A stretch of 64,000 nt of DNA from Candidatus Saccharimonadota bacterium (GTDB lineage: Bacteria > Patescibacteriota > Saccharimonadia > Saccharimonadales > Saccharimonadaceae), in assembly GCA_028286285.1 (NCBI GenBank), contig JAQBRV010000004.1:124001-188000 (forward strand), given 5' to 3'. Position numbers and translations under genes: made by a program. Positions 54,232 to 62,550 of this stretch are shown here, piece after piece. Below the pieces are notes generated by a model. It made no database searches and was not told the origin of the DNA. It worked only from the letters and a program-made list of their open reading frames with translations. Position 1 is the stretch's first letter. The number at the start of each line of letters is the position of its first letter.

Positions 54232-54879
54232 ATGCTTGCGTCCCTGCTGAGCGAGGACTACAATACCTGGCTAATGAGTAATCCAGAAATAAATACTGTT
54301 TTTCGTGAGATGGTTGGTGATCTCGACCTCCGTAAGGATGGCATGTTTGAGTTTGCGTCTCTCGAAGATTACAAAGACAAATTGTATACCCGTCTAACAG
54401 ATCATCTACTCGCACTTGCGCCTATCGATGTGTATAACCCAGAGGCCTATGATGATGCTTGTAAACGACTCAATGACTGGGTGAACGAGGACTTCGAGGA
54501 CTTAAGCGGCGACCTTGAACGTGGTAGCGAAGTTGTGACATGCGCAGAAGTTCCGTATGTGGTAGATGGAGGCGACTCAGAATTACTCTGCCTACGTATA
54601 TTGCCTCCTGGAGTGCGAATACGAGGCAAAGCATTTGGACTCGCCGTCGGCTCGATGCCTGATGCCACGCAGATCAACGGGGATCTAGCACGCTATGATG
54701 GCGCGGTTGATAAGTTCGGTCTTGGAATACTTATCCTCGATGCGAAAATAGAGGATGCGGATGGGAGCGCGCCACTTGCTCCGGAAACATTACGACCTAT
54801 CTGTATTCCGCTCAGTAGCGTTCGTATGCCACTCAAGCGCGTCGTGCCGCTTACAATAGAAGATGAATCGGAAGCATAA
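54232..54879 (+). CDS. Protein of unknown function
   Basis: 215 aa, acidic, no membrane segment, not recognised. The C-terminal half (LLCLRILPPGVRIRGKAFGLAVG, LARYDGAVDKFGLGILILDA) looks beta-rich. Start uncertain: 54232 follows TTGACA-16-TAGTAT by 24 nt without a ribosome site; ATG 54274 lies 9 nt after TACAAT (54259-54264). It opens the accessory region that contains the restriction enzyme. Confidence 0.55.
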   Translation: MLASLLSEDYNTWLMSNPEINTVFREMVGDLDLRKDGMFEFASLEDYKDKLYTRLTDHLLALAPIDVYNPEAYDDACKRLNDWVNEDFEDLSGDLERGSEVVTCAEVPYVVDGGDSELLCLRILPPGVRIRGKAFGLAVGSMPDATQINGDLARYDGAVDKFGLGILILDAKIEDADGSAPLAPETLRPICIPLSSVRMPLKRVVPLTIEDESEA

Positions 54880-54920
54880 GCTGTTTTTTCAATAACCCGA
54901 GTAGGTTACAATACATTATT

Positions 54921-55448
54921 ATGCCGTGCTTTCCCGAATTAGATCTTCCCGATTATATCCCAAGTGATCTTGAGTTACGCATGCAGTCTGCGGCGGTGCT
55001 GGATAGTATGCATGACGAAAGTGAGGCTGCAACTCCACTCTACGGCGTGACTCACCGAGCTGTCCAACTAGCAGGTCAAGCAAGCCTCGATACACCACAG
55101 CTGATAGACGCTATAAATACAGGTGTCAAAGTGTTTGAATCAATCGGTCATTTTGTTCATCCTGACAACATATATGATACTGAAGCAGGCCGAGTACTAA
55201 CACTCGTAAGTGCTCGTCAATTTCTCGGGAGTATTCTTAGTGCTGATGATTTCTTGCAAGGAATGGATTACGCAGCGGAGCGGTTGGCTGCAGACACTCC
55301 CGATCTAGCGGCATTTATTGAAGAAGTCGCAGGTCGTTATTACGATCATGATCTTGTGGCGACGAAGTTTGCTCTCAAGGGTGCCGCTGCAGTTCGGGGT
55401 ATGCAAATCTTTGTTGATCGTCGACTTGCTCTCGCTGACACGGTTTAG
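54921..55448 (+). CDS. Protein of unknown function
   Basis: 175 aa, helical, acidic, not recognised; no membrane segment. TACAAT (54907-54912, in GGTTACAAT) ends 8 nt before the ATG, so leaderless and independent of the gene before it. Segments such as LIDAINTGVKVFESIGHF and LAAFIEEVAGRYYDHDL are typical of a small all-alpha domain. It lies directly upstream of the restriction gene. Confidence 0.6.
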   Translation: MPCFPELDLPDYIPSDLELRMQSAAVLDSMHDESEAATPLYGVTHRAVQLAGQASLDTPQLIDAINTGVKVFESIGHFVHPDNIYDTEAGRVLTLVSARQFLGSILSADDFLQGMDYAAERLAADTPDLAAFIEEVAGRYYDHDLVATKFALKGAAAVRGMQIFVDRRLALADTV

Positions 55449-55586
55449 CGATGACAGATAGCTAATACTTCCGATCGCATCGTTCTCCAATTTAGTGACC
55501 ATAGTGTGTATCTGTGGGTACTGACAAAATACTAATCTGCGGTGATCCGCGTGGACGCCACACTCTAATTCATGTAAAATCAGCAT

Positions 55587-56279
55587 ATGTCCTATCTCCC
55601 TTATATCGCCGACGACCTACTGCTGTTTTACACTAAAGATGTACTTGATAGGGTTATGGTGGCGTACACCGAGTCTGAAGCAAAAATCCATTCCAATGTC
55701 ATCGATCCTTTCTCTGCACTGTTCGATGCAATGCGTCAGGGGATTACCGTTGAGGATTGGTTGAATCAAGAGCGATCGCGGCAGGTACAGAAAACTTTGC
55801 AGAATGCTGTTGGCGATTTCCATCAAAATATACTCGGATCGATCGACGGCTGGCACAATCCAGGCCGAGGCGGCGGATATGATCTTATCAGCCACGAGAA
55901 CAAGATTCTTGTAGAAATTAAGAACAAACACAATACGCTGAACTCTAGCGGCGCAGAGAGCACCTACGGCAAATTAACACGGTATATTGATAGCGACGAA
56001 TACAAAGATTTTACTGCGTACGTGGTATTTATCGTGCCAAAATCACCCTCAGACTTTAATGGATTATGGTCACCGAACCAAGAGAAAATGCCCCTTCGCG
56101 AAGATGTTCGCAAGATAGACGGTGAAAGCTTCTATAAGCTCGTGACGGGCTATGATGACGCACTTGAGAATCTCTTCGACATATTACCAGATATCATTGC
56201 GCAGGAACTAAAGACACAATCACTTGAAAGTCATGAAAAATTTATTCTAAAAGAATTGTTTACAAAAGCATATAAATAA
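55587..56279 (+). CDS. Type II restriction endonuclease, Eco47II family
   Basis: 230 aa. The PD-(D/E)xK site is visible as GGGYDLISHENKILVEIKNK followed by HNT (about residues 93-115); VEIKNKHNT is typical of Eco47II/Sau96I-type enzymes, whose known members cut GGNCC or GGWCC. Specificity here is inferred only. TAAAAT (55575-55580) ends 6 nt before the ATG: leaderless. The matching methyltransferase follows 39 nt downstream with its own promoter. Confidence 0.85.
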   Translation: MSYLPYIADDLLLFYTKDVLDRVMVAYTESEAKIHSNVIDPFSALFDAMRQGITVEDWLNQERSRQVQKTLQNAVGDFHQNILGSIDGWHNPGRGGGYDLISHENKILVEIKNKHNTLNSSGAESTYGKLTRYIDSDEYKDFTAYVVFIVPKSPSDFNGLWSPNQEKMPLREDVRKIDGESFYKLVTGYDDALENLFDILPDIIAQELKTQSLESHEKFILKELFTKAYK

Positions 56280-56318
56280 CCATTGCATTGTGCAAGGGTT
56301 ACCATATATAATGAAAGC

Positions 56319-57614
56319 ATGAGCAATTTATTTACTATATCTGATGCGGCAGATAAAATAGGGGTTTCGGTAGATACAATCCGTAGGTGGGAGAAAAAAG
56401 GACTCATCAAATCAGTTCGCTCTGAGCTGAATCATCGCCTTTTTTCTATCGATGAAATAACACGTATTCACGACAAGGTATCTGGTAGTGATACTGACGA
56501 AAATAACTACAGAATAATCAAAGCAAACAAGCCGAGCAAATACACTGCAATCGATCTTTTTGCTGGCGCAGGGGGAACGGCGCTAGGGCTTGAAAATGCT
56601 GGCCTTCAGCATGTTCTCTTGAATGAATTTGATAAACACGCCGCGGCGACACTTCGTCAAAATCGGCCGAAATGGAATGTCAGCGATGAAGATGTTCACG
56701 AGGTAGATTTTACACAGTGGCGCAACAAAGTAGATGTTGTGGAAGGCGGTTTTCCATGTCAGTCATTTAGTTACGCTGGTAAAGGCCGCGGTTTTGAAGA
56801 TACCCGGGGTACACTGTTTCATGAATTTGCACGAGCCGTAAAAGAAGTTCAGCCTAAAATTGCGATCGGCGAGAATGTTCGTGGCCTTTTAACCCATGAC
56901 GAGGGTCGCACTCTCAAAACAATGGTAAAAATATTGCAAGATCTCGGCTACAAAGTTGCATACAAAGTCATGAGATCTCAATATCTCGATGTACCGCAGA
57001 AGAGGGAACGACTTGTTATTATCGCTGTCAGAAATGATCTTAAAACTCCTATTCTCTTTCCGAAAGAGCGCGATTATACGATATCGATCAAGGAAGCGAT
57101 TGGGGATCGACCGCAGAGCGAGGGTCAACAATATTCTGAGCGTAAGCATGAAATCATGAAGCTGGTGCCTCCTGGTGGCTACTGGCGTGATCTTTCAGAC
57201 GAACTGCAGAGAGAGTATATGAAAGCGAGCTACTTTCATACTGGTGGCAAGACGGGTATGGCAAGACGTTTATCATGGGATGAGCCGAGCCTAACGCTGA
57301 CTTGTAATCCTGCGCAAAAACAGACCGAGCGATGCCACCCTGAAGAAACACGACCTCTCAACGTGCGCGAGTATGCGCGCATTCAGACATTCCCTGATGA
57401 ATGGCAATTTTCTGGTTCAACATCAGCCCAGTATAAACAAATTGGTAATGCAGTGCCTGTTAACCTCGGTTACTACATGGGTCTCGCTGCGATTACCATG
57501 CTGAACGGCAAAACACATGACGATCTTATAGAGATGGAGCCAATCGAGCCAGTGCTAGATGAAAGCGTTCAAGAATTAGAGCAACCTGCACTCATACCCT
57601 TGTTAGATTTTTAA
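56319..57614 (+). CDS. DNA (cytosine-5) methyltransferase with N-terminal MerR-type HTH
   Basis: 431 aa from ATG 56319 (TATAAT at 56307-56312, 6 nt before: leaderless). Residues about 1-50 are a MerR-like helix-turn-helix (FTISDAADKIGVSVDTIRRW, then EKKGLIK). The methyltransferase has motif I FAGAGGTALGLE, motif IV GGFPCQSFSYAGKGRGF with catalytic Cys, ENVRGL, QKRERLVI and motif X IGNAVPVN. It should protect the sites cut by the neighbouring enzyme. The HTH may repress its own or the restriction promoter (inference). Confidence 0.9.
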   Translation: MSNLFTISDAADKIGVSVDTIRRWEKKGLIKSVRSELNHRLFSIDEITRIHDKVSGSDTDENNYRIIKANKPSKYTAIDLFAGAGGTALGLENAGLQHVLLNEFDKHAAATLRQNRPKWNVSDEDVHEVDFTQWRNKVDVVEGGFPCQSFSYAGKGRGFEDTRGTLFHEFARAVKEVQPKIAIGENVRGLLTHDEGRTLKTMVKILQDLGYKVAYKVMRSQYLDVPQKRERLVIIAVRNDLKTPILFPKERDYTISIKEAIGDRPQSEGQQYSERKHEIMKLVPPGGYWRDLSDELQREYMKASYFHTGGKTGMARRLSWDEPSLTLTCNPAQKQTERCHPEETRPLNVREYARIQTFPDEWQFSGSTSAQYKQIGNAVPVNLGYYMGLAAITMLNGKTHDDLIEMEPIEPVLDESVQELEQPALIPLLDF

Positions 57615-57837
57615 TACTTCAAATATAGTTATTTAAACCAACCTAGGTAATTATGGTTGAGCAACGACACTGTCTATCAGTGAGCACTAGTGACAACTTG
57701 CGTACGTCATCTTTCTAGAGAGTTAGTTTTGTTGCACTCAAGCTTGTGACGTGAATTGCTATCGACCAAGGCTCCTACTTATTTGTAGTGGCGGTGGATT
57801 ACGGTGATGAAAAGATGGAGTCACTTCAAAAACTAAC
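57615..57837. other. Intergenic, AT-rich, no gene seen
   Basis: About 220 nt between the C5 methyltransferase and the operator. No reading frame with a start signal and no clear terminator. Base composition is more AT-rich than the core genome, like the two genes that follow. Confidence 0.4.
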
Positions 57838-57861
57838 ACTAGTAACACCAACCTTACTAGT
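57838..57861. promoter_or_regulatory. Perfect inverted repeat, probable operator
   Basis: ACTAGTAA (57838-57845), 8-bp spacer, TTACTAGT (57854-57861). It abuts a -10-like TATATT (57861-57866) before the ParB-like gene, so a dimeric regulator bound here could block that promoter. Confidence 0.5.
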
Positions 57862-57895
57862 ATATTATTAAATTAAGAAAGCCGAGAACTGTATA

Positions 57896-59263
57896 ATGTT
57901 AAATACAATAAACTGGGATACTAAAGCCGTAAAAGTTGTGAATTTAAAACTCGATCCTAAAAATGTACGTCTAGATATTGATAATCCATCGCAGGACGCA
58001 ATCATTCAAGATTTATTCAAAAATGAGGATGCGATGCAGATCGTCGAGAGTATTGCACAGAACGGGTTCTTTAATCAAGAAATGCCAATTATTACCGAAG
58101 AAGGTGGGGACACCATTGTTCTGGAAGGTAACAGGCGTATCTCGGCTCTCAAGGCGATCTTAAACCCCAAGCTCGTGCCACAGCAAGAAGCTAAATTAAA
58201 GGAGCTAATTGAAGAGATGGGGGACATATCGATTCTCGAAAGTGTAGAGGCTAAGGTAGCCCCTGATAGAGAAGACGCATCCAAGATTATTGCTTCTATT
58301 CACACGGTACAATCACGCAAAGCGTGGAAGCCCTTAAGGCAAGCGTATTTTTATTATGCGCAAATCGCAGAAGGCCATAAAACGGTGAAGCAACTCGGTG
58401 AAGAGTATAGGAATGTTAATATTCCAGAGTTTGTAAAAATGTGGGAAATGCATAACTTGATGAAATCAGTCGATTATAAAGATCCAGTGCTTCAGCGTAA
58501 GGTAGCTTCAAAAAACTTCCCCATTTCAACACTGGAGCGTCTATATAACAATGCAGAGTTTCAGGATCTTGCCAAGATTAAGTTTGATGAATATGGGCAG
58601 ATCAGTATTGGGGCGAAAGATGAAGACTTTAACGCACTATTATCTAAGATTGTCAATGACATTAATGACAAGAAAATTGACACACGTGTATTGAACAAAA
58701 AAACTAGCGAAAGCTATATGTCCTACATGCAGGAAATTAAGGATTTAAGAATCAAGGACGCTGCTAAGCCTAGAAAGGCAGCTGATTTTCATCCTCAGCC
58801 AGTTGTGCCGCCAGCAAAAACCAAATATGGCATTGTACCTAATGACATCGTATGTACCATTAACTATCCTGCCGTAAAGCGAGTGCTGGAGGAGTTAAAA
58901 ACCTTAAACTATAGAAAATATCCGAACGCAACCCACGATTTACTAAGGTCATTTCTTGAGTGTTCCCTAAAGGCCTACTTTCATCATAAAAGTATCGTAG
59001 TTACTCCCAATAGGGGTACTTATGTCCAGTTGCAGCATGTATTAGATGAAGCTAAAACACATTTCGCAACAGTAAACGTTAGCTTAGTTCAAGTTGTGCA
59101 GAAAATGACAGATAAGAACACACAAAATTCGTACATGTATTCGACTGATTATTTGAACGCCGTCAACCATAACCATCAGATATTCTCAAAACACGATGAC
59201 GTAGAAGCCGCTTGGGATCAGATGGAAAATCTGATACGATATATATTAGATCCACCGCAGTAA
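57896..59263 (+). CDS. ParB/Srx-fold N-terminal domain protein
   Basis: 455 aa. N-terminal ParB-like domain (about residues 12-95): LKLDPKNVRLD, IAQNGFFNQEMPII and VLEGNRRISALKAI, the last being the nucleotide-binding box of ParB-N proteins. A helical middle follows (KTVKQLGEEYRNV), and a C-terminal region with YPNATHDLLRSFLECSLKAY and a final Asp/Glu/Trp-rich helix. Not chromosomal ParB: no CTP-box architecture with HTH as in Spo0J and no parA beside it. It is cotranscribed with the D12 methyltransferase. AT-rich codons indicate transfer. Confidence 0.7.
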   Translation: MLNTINWDTKAVKVVNLKLDPKNVRLDIDNPSQDAIIQDLFKNEDAMQIVESIAQNGFFNQEMPIITEEGGDTIVLEGNRRISALKAILNPKLVPQQEAKLKELIEEMGDISILESVEAKVAPDREDASKIIASIHTVQSRKAWKPLRQAYFYYAQIAEGHKTVKQLGEEYRNVNIPEFVKMWEMHNLMKSVDYKDPVLQRKVASKNFPISTLERLYNNAEFQDLAKIKFDEYGQISIGAKDEDFNALLSKIVNDINDKKIDTRVLNKKTSESYMSYMQEIKDLRIKDAAKPRKAADFHPQPVVPPAKTKYGIVPNDIVCTINYPAVKRVLEELKTLNYRKYPNATHDLLRSFLECSLKAYFHHKSIVVTPNRGTYVQLQHVLDEAKTHFATVNVSLVQVVQKMTDKNTQNSYMYSTDYLNAVNHNHQIFSKHDDVEAAWDQMENLIRYILDPPQ

Positions 59264-59273
59264 GCGAAAAAAA

Positions 59274-60140
59274 ATGATCAAAACAAAAACACAACGAAAA
59301 TATTTACTAACACCATTACGCTATCCGGGCGGTAAGACCTCCTTGTTCGAGTTCTTCGACGAGGTGATCAAGCGTCATAATTGGCGCGATATGACCTACA
59401 TAGAACCATATGCAGGTGGAGCCGGGGCTGCCATATCCTTGTTGTTACTTGAGCGTGTAGAGCGTATTGTTATTAATGACTACGATCCTGCGATCTATTC
59501 ATTCTGGAAAGCAATTACTGAGCGTACAGACGAGTTTATATATTTAGTAGAAAATACACCTATAACCATCGAAGAGTGGGATATTCAGAAACAAATATAT
59601 AAAGCTGCTGATATAGCTGACCAACTTCGCCTAGGATATGCAACGTTCTTTCTAAATCGAACAAATAGGTCGGGCATAATGAACGCGGGTCCTATCGGAG
59701 GAAAGGCTCAATCTGGAGAATGGAAAATCGACGCACGTTTCAATAGGAAGGCTTTGATTGAAAAGATAAAACTGATCTCGCTTTATAGCGATCGGATCAC
59801 GGTTCTTAACGAAGACGGGGTGGATGTAATCACGGCATATGCGAATGATCCTAGAAGTTTCTTCTACGTTGATCCACCATACTTTGTTAAAGGTACGGAT
59901 TTGTATCTCAACGCTTTTAAACTACAGGATCACCAAAAATTAGCTAATTCTTTAAGTAAACATGCTGAAGCAAAGTGGCTCTTAAGTTATGATAACGAGA
60001 AAGAAATATTGGATCTTTACCCCACGCGTGAGTATAGAGACTTCGACTTAAAATATTCAGCTAATCATAACTCAAAGATGGGGTCAGAATTGATGATTCT
60101 TTCTAACACCATTGACTCAGCCATTATTGATGCAATCTAA
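59274..60140 (+). CDS. D12-class N6-adenine DNA methyltransferase (Dam-like)
   Basis: 288 aa. PLRYPGGKTSLFEFF (SAM binding/motif X), YIEPYAGGAGAAISLL (motif I), VINDYDPAIYSFW and the catalytic DPPYF (motif IV, about residue 205). D12 enzymes methylate adenine, often in GATC-type sites; specificity unknown. It starts 10 nt after the ParB-like gene without a proper ribosome site. No restriction gene of its own is visible. Confidence 0.88.
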   Translation: MIKTKTQRKYLLTPLRYPGGKTSLFEFFDEVIKRHNWRDMTYIEPYAGGAGAAISLLLLERVERIVINDYDPAIYSFWKAITERTDEFIYLVENTPITIEEWDIQKQIYKAADIADQLRLGYATFFLNRTNRSGIMNAGPIGGKAQSGEWKIDARFNRKALIEKIKLISLYSDRITVLNEDGVDVITAYANDPRSFFYVDPPYFVKGTDLYLNAFKLQDHQKLANSLSKHAEAKWLLSYDNEKEILDLYPTREYRDFDLKYSANHNSKMGSELMILSNTIDSAIIDAI

Positions 60141-60220
60141 GTGGGTGAATGGCATTTTTTCAATTTTCAACTACGTCCCTGAACAGTTATAAGATGACCA
60201 GAGCACAGATTCAATATACT

Positions 60221-60272
60221 GGTATAATAAATCTATCAAACATCTCTACCGCTCGAAAACAGACCGCAAAAT
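60221..60272 (+). pseudogene. Duplicated 5' fragment of pspC
   Basis: GGTATAATAAATCT-ATC matches the promoter and start of pspC at 61917 onward, then AAACATCTCTACCGCTCGAA and the next 15 bases (60238-60272) match 61934-61968 with one difference. The start codon is ATC here, not ATG, and similarity fades after about 12 codons. A dead remnant of a pspC copy. Confidence 0.75.
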
Positions 60273-60348
60273 CACCAGATAGTATGACAGACTAATACCG
60301 TTAATAAGACAAGGCGTAGAGCGGTTGTTCTATTAATAAAACATTGTA

Positions 60349-60357
60349 TGATACAAT
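60349..60357 (+). promoter_or_regulatory. Extended -10 of the purine permease gene
   Basis: TGATACAAT; leader of about 44 nt with AAGGAG before the ATG at 60408. Confidence 0.45.
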
Positions 60358-60407
60358 TCAAGCGGTGGGTCTTAACAAATAGGGCCTTTTTAGGAAGGAG
60401 CACTGCC

Positions 60408-61850
60408 ATGGTGGCAGTTGCTACATGGCGATCCCCAGTGGATCGCTTTTTCAACATCAGCGAGCGTGGCTCGTCTGTGGGTCGGGAGCTCAGGGGAGGT
60501 GTGGTTACGTTTTTCACGATGGCTTATATCATCGTGCTGAACCCGATCATCCTCTCGGGGGCTGTCGACATCAAGGGAGATCACCTCGGTGACTTCGGCG
60601 ACATCGCAGCGGCTACCGCACTGGTTGCGGGCGTGCTGACGATTCTCATGGGCGTGGTGGCGAATTATCCACTCGCTCTGGCGGCAGGACTCGGCCTGAA
60701 TGCGTTCGTGGCTTTCTCGATCGCATCGCAGATGACCTGGGCTGACGCCATGGGTCTGATCGTGCTCGAGGGCCTTGTGATTCTGGTTCTGGTGCTCACG
60801 GGCTTCAGAACTGCGGTCTTCCACGCGATTCCGTCGCAGTTGAAGATCGCGATCTCGGTCGGAATCGGTCTGTTCATCGCGCTGATCGGCTTCGTCGACG
60901 CCGGATTCGTCCGGCGTACCGGAGCAGGACCGGTACCAGTACAACTGGGTACCACCGGTTCGTTGAACGGGTGGCCGACGCTGGTGTTTGCCTTCGGGCT
61001 GATCCTGGTGGTGGCGCTGTACGTCAAGAAGGTCAAGGGTGCGATCCTCATTGCGATCGTGCTCACGACCGTCGTCGCCATCGTGGTTGAACACGTCAAG
61101 AAGATCGGTCCGCAGGTCAGCGGCGATACGGTCAATCCGGTCGGCTGGAACCTCAACGTTCCGAAGCTGCCCGGTGACGTCGTGTCAATGCCGCACTTCG
61201 GGACGATCGGGGAGTTCAACCTCCTCGGTTCGTTCTCGTCGGTCGGCGTGATCACGGCAATACTGCTGGTCTTCAGCTTGATGCTGGCCGACTTCTTCGA
61301 CACCATGGGCACCATGACAGCCATCGGTGCCGAGGCAGGATTGCTGGACGAGGACGGTACGCCGCCCAATGCCACGCGGATCCTGGTCGTCGACTCGTTG
61401 GCTGCTGCAGCCGGAGGAGCGGCGGGTGTCTCGTCGAACACGTCCTACATCGAGTCGGCATCCGGCGTCGGTGAAGGTGCGCGCACCGGGCTTGCATCGG
61501 TGGTGACGGGTGTGCTGTTCTTGCTGTCGATGCTGCTTTCGCCTCTGGTGAACATCATCCCCAGCGAGGCAGCGGTACCGGCACTGGTGCTGGTCGGCTT
61601 CCTGATGATGCAGCAGGTCAAGGGCATCGACTGGGACGATCTCGAGATCGCCATCCCGGCGTTCCTGACGATCGTGCTGATGCCGTTCACCTACTCGATC
61701 ACGGTCGGGATCGGTGCCGGCTTCGTCGCCTACGTGCTGATCAAGCTCGTGCGCGGAAAGGCTTCTCAAGTCCACCCGCTCTTGTGGGTGGTCGCCGGGC
61801 TCTTCGTCGTGTACTTCGCGATCAGTCCTATTCAGGCTTGGCTCTCCTGA
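60408..61850 (+). CDS. NCS2/AzgA-type purine permease
   Basis: Membrane transporter for hypoxanthine, guanine or adenine, about 12-14 helices, 480 aa. The AzgA signature FFTMAYIIVLNPIILSG lies near residue 45, and FDTMGTMTAIGAEAGLLDEDG and SNTSYIESASGVGEGARTGLAS are typical of the family. Start at ATG 60408 with AAGGAG 9 nt upstream; the frame to 60348 lacks a start signal. Codons are strongly GC-rich (many GTC, CTC, ATC, GTG), unlike all neighbours, which points to recent transfer, perhaps from an actinobacterium. Confidence 0.9.
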   Translation: MVAVATWRSPVDRFFNISERGSSVGRELRGGVVTFFTMAYIIVLNPIILSGAVDIKGDHLGDFGDIAAATALVAGVLTILMGVVANYPLALAAGLGLNAFVAFSIASQMTWADAMGLIVLEGLVILVLVLTGFRTAVFHAIPSQLKIAISVGIGLFIALIGFVDAGFVRRTGAGPVPVQLGTTGSLNGWPTLVFAFGLILVVALYVKKVKGAILIAIVLTTVVAIVVEHVKKIGPQVSGDTVNPVGWNLNVPKLPGDVVSMPHFGTIGEFNLLGSFSSVGVITAILLVFSLMLADFFDTMGTMTAIGAEAGLLDEDGTPPNATRILVVDSLAAAAGGAAGVSSNTSYIESASGVGEGARTGLASVVTGVLFLLSMLLSPLVNIIPSEAAVPALVLVGFLMMQQVKGIDWDDLEIAIPAFLTIVLMPFTYSITVGIGAGFVAYVLIKLVRGKASQVHPLLWVVAGLFVVYFAISPIQAWLS

Positions 61851-61866
61851 GCTGAGGTCCCACCAC

Positions 61867-61903
61867 GGGTTCTCCGAGCGACACTACGTCGCTCGGAGAA
61901 CCC
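61867..61903 (+). terminator. Perfect 16-bp hairpin after the permease
   Basis: GGGTTCTCCGAGCGAC, loop ACTAC, GTCGCTCGGAGAACCC. No T-run follows, as is common for terminators of GC-rich bacteria. It fits the foreign origin of the permease gene. Confidence 0.65.
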
Positions 61904-61930
61904 CACATAAATAAATGGTACAATGAAATT

Positions 61931-62134
61931 ATGAAACATCTCTACCGCTCGAAAACAGATCGCAAAATTGCCGGGGTATGTGCCGGGATTGCTGAATATT
62001 TTGGGATTGACCCGACTATTGTTCGTGTTATCGCCGTACTGCTACTTTTACCTGGTGGATTTCCAGGACTAATCCCGTATCTTATTCTCTGGGTAGTGGT
62101 TCCAGAAGACCCAGTCTCTGTCGCGAAGAAATAG
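61931..62134 (+). CDS. pspC: PspC-domain membrane protein
   Basis: 67 aa. The PspC signature is clear: [20 protein letters not shown], then [16 protein letters not shown] and a second hydrophobic part [11 protein letters not shown]. Family members sit in the inner membrane and take part in envelope stress responses; short stand-alone forms like this are common. TACAAT (61919-61924) ends 6 nt before the ATG: leaderless. A dead copy of its beginning lies at 60221-60272. Confidence 0.92.
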   Translation: MKHLYRSKTDRKIAGVCAGIAEYFGIDPTIVRVIAVLLLLPGGFPGLIPYLILWVVVPEDPVSVAKK

Positions 62135-62149
62135 ATAGACAAATAAAAT

Positions 62150-62204
62150 AGCGCCGCGGTGGCGGTGGGGTTCAGAATCGAACCCCACCTGCCACTTTGG
62201 CGCT
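62150..62204 (-). terminator. Compound hairpin ending the XRE gene
   Basis: AGCGCC/GGCGCT encloses GTGGC-GGTGGGGTTC (62159-62173) paired with GAACCCCACCTGCCAC (62180-62195) with one bulge. On the minus strand it exits into ATTTTATTTG. It begins within the XRE stop codon. Confidence 0.7.
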
Positions 62205-62550
62205 AGGCGACCTTCTCGTCGCAGTCGGTGCATCCAGCCGCGGGTACGACCAGATGGCAGCCAGGGCAGACCGACTCACGCGATTCGATGAGCCGAAGCT
62301 CGCCGATCGGTGTGCCAGTGTGCGGCGGACGACCGAGGTGCGACAACTCGATCGAGTCGAAGATCTCGCAGACGCTGACGTCGAGCGCATCAGCCAAGGC
62401 CTTTGCGACGCCGTCATTCGTCTTGTAGGGGCTTTTCCCGCTTTCGATGCGGTGGATTGCACCCCTTGAGATATCTGACAGGATGGATAGGTCGTGCACA
62501 GAGAGCCCGAAGCTCTCTCGTAGGTGTTGCAGTTTATGCAAACTCCTCAC
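62203..62550 (-). CDS. XRE-family HTH regulator with C-terminal zinc ribbon
   Basis: 115 aa. N-terminal Cro/C1 helix-turn-helix (LRESFGLSVHDLSILSDISR, IHRIESGKSPYK), and a C-terminal CPGCHLVVPAAGCTDC zinc ribbon. Start is GTG 62550 or TTG 62541; the latter fits AAGGAAG better. Minus-strand TGGTATAGT (62589-62597) is the likely -10. GC-rich codons like the permease gene suggest it arrived with it, and it may regulate it (inference). Confidence 0.75.
   Translation of the reverse strand: MRSLHKLQHLRESFGLSVHDLSILSDISRGAIHRIESGKSPYKTNDGVAKALADALDVSVCEIFDSIELSHLGRPPHTGTPIGELRLIESRESVCPGCHLVVPAAGCTDCDEKVA

Noticed and set aside
57896-59263. Chromosome-partitioning parB with nearby origin
   Set aside because: Only the N-terminal domain is ParB-like; there is no parA, no parS-like repeat (TGTTTCACGTGAAACA type) and no dnaA/oriC signature, and the gene is coupled to a DNA methyltransferase.
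54096-60140. CRISPR array or cas genes in the accessory region
   Set aside because: No regularly spaced direct repeats and no cas-like protein; defence content is restriction-modification and methyltransferases only.
60408-61850. Permease region as contaminant or mis-assembly
   Set aside because: It cannot be excluded, but the flanking pspC duplication and the local -10 (TGATACAAT) in native style argue for genuine integration.
62159-62195. T-arm-like string (GGTTCGATTC on the minus strand) suggesting a tRNA
   Set aside because: It is a simple long hairpin with no acceptor, D or anticodon arm; it serves as the terminator of the XRE gene. No tRNA or rRNA gene was found in the window.
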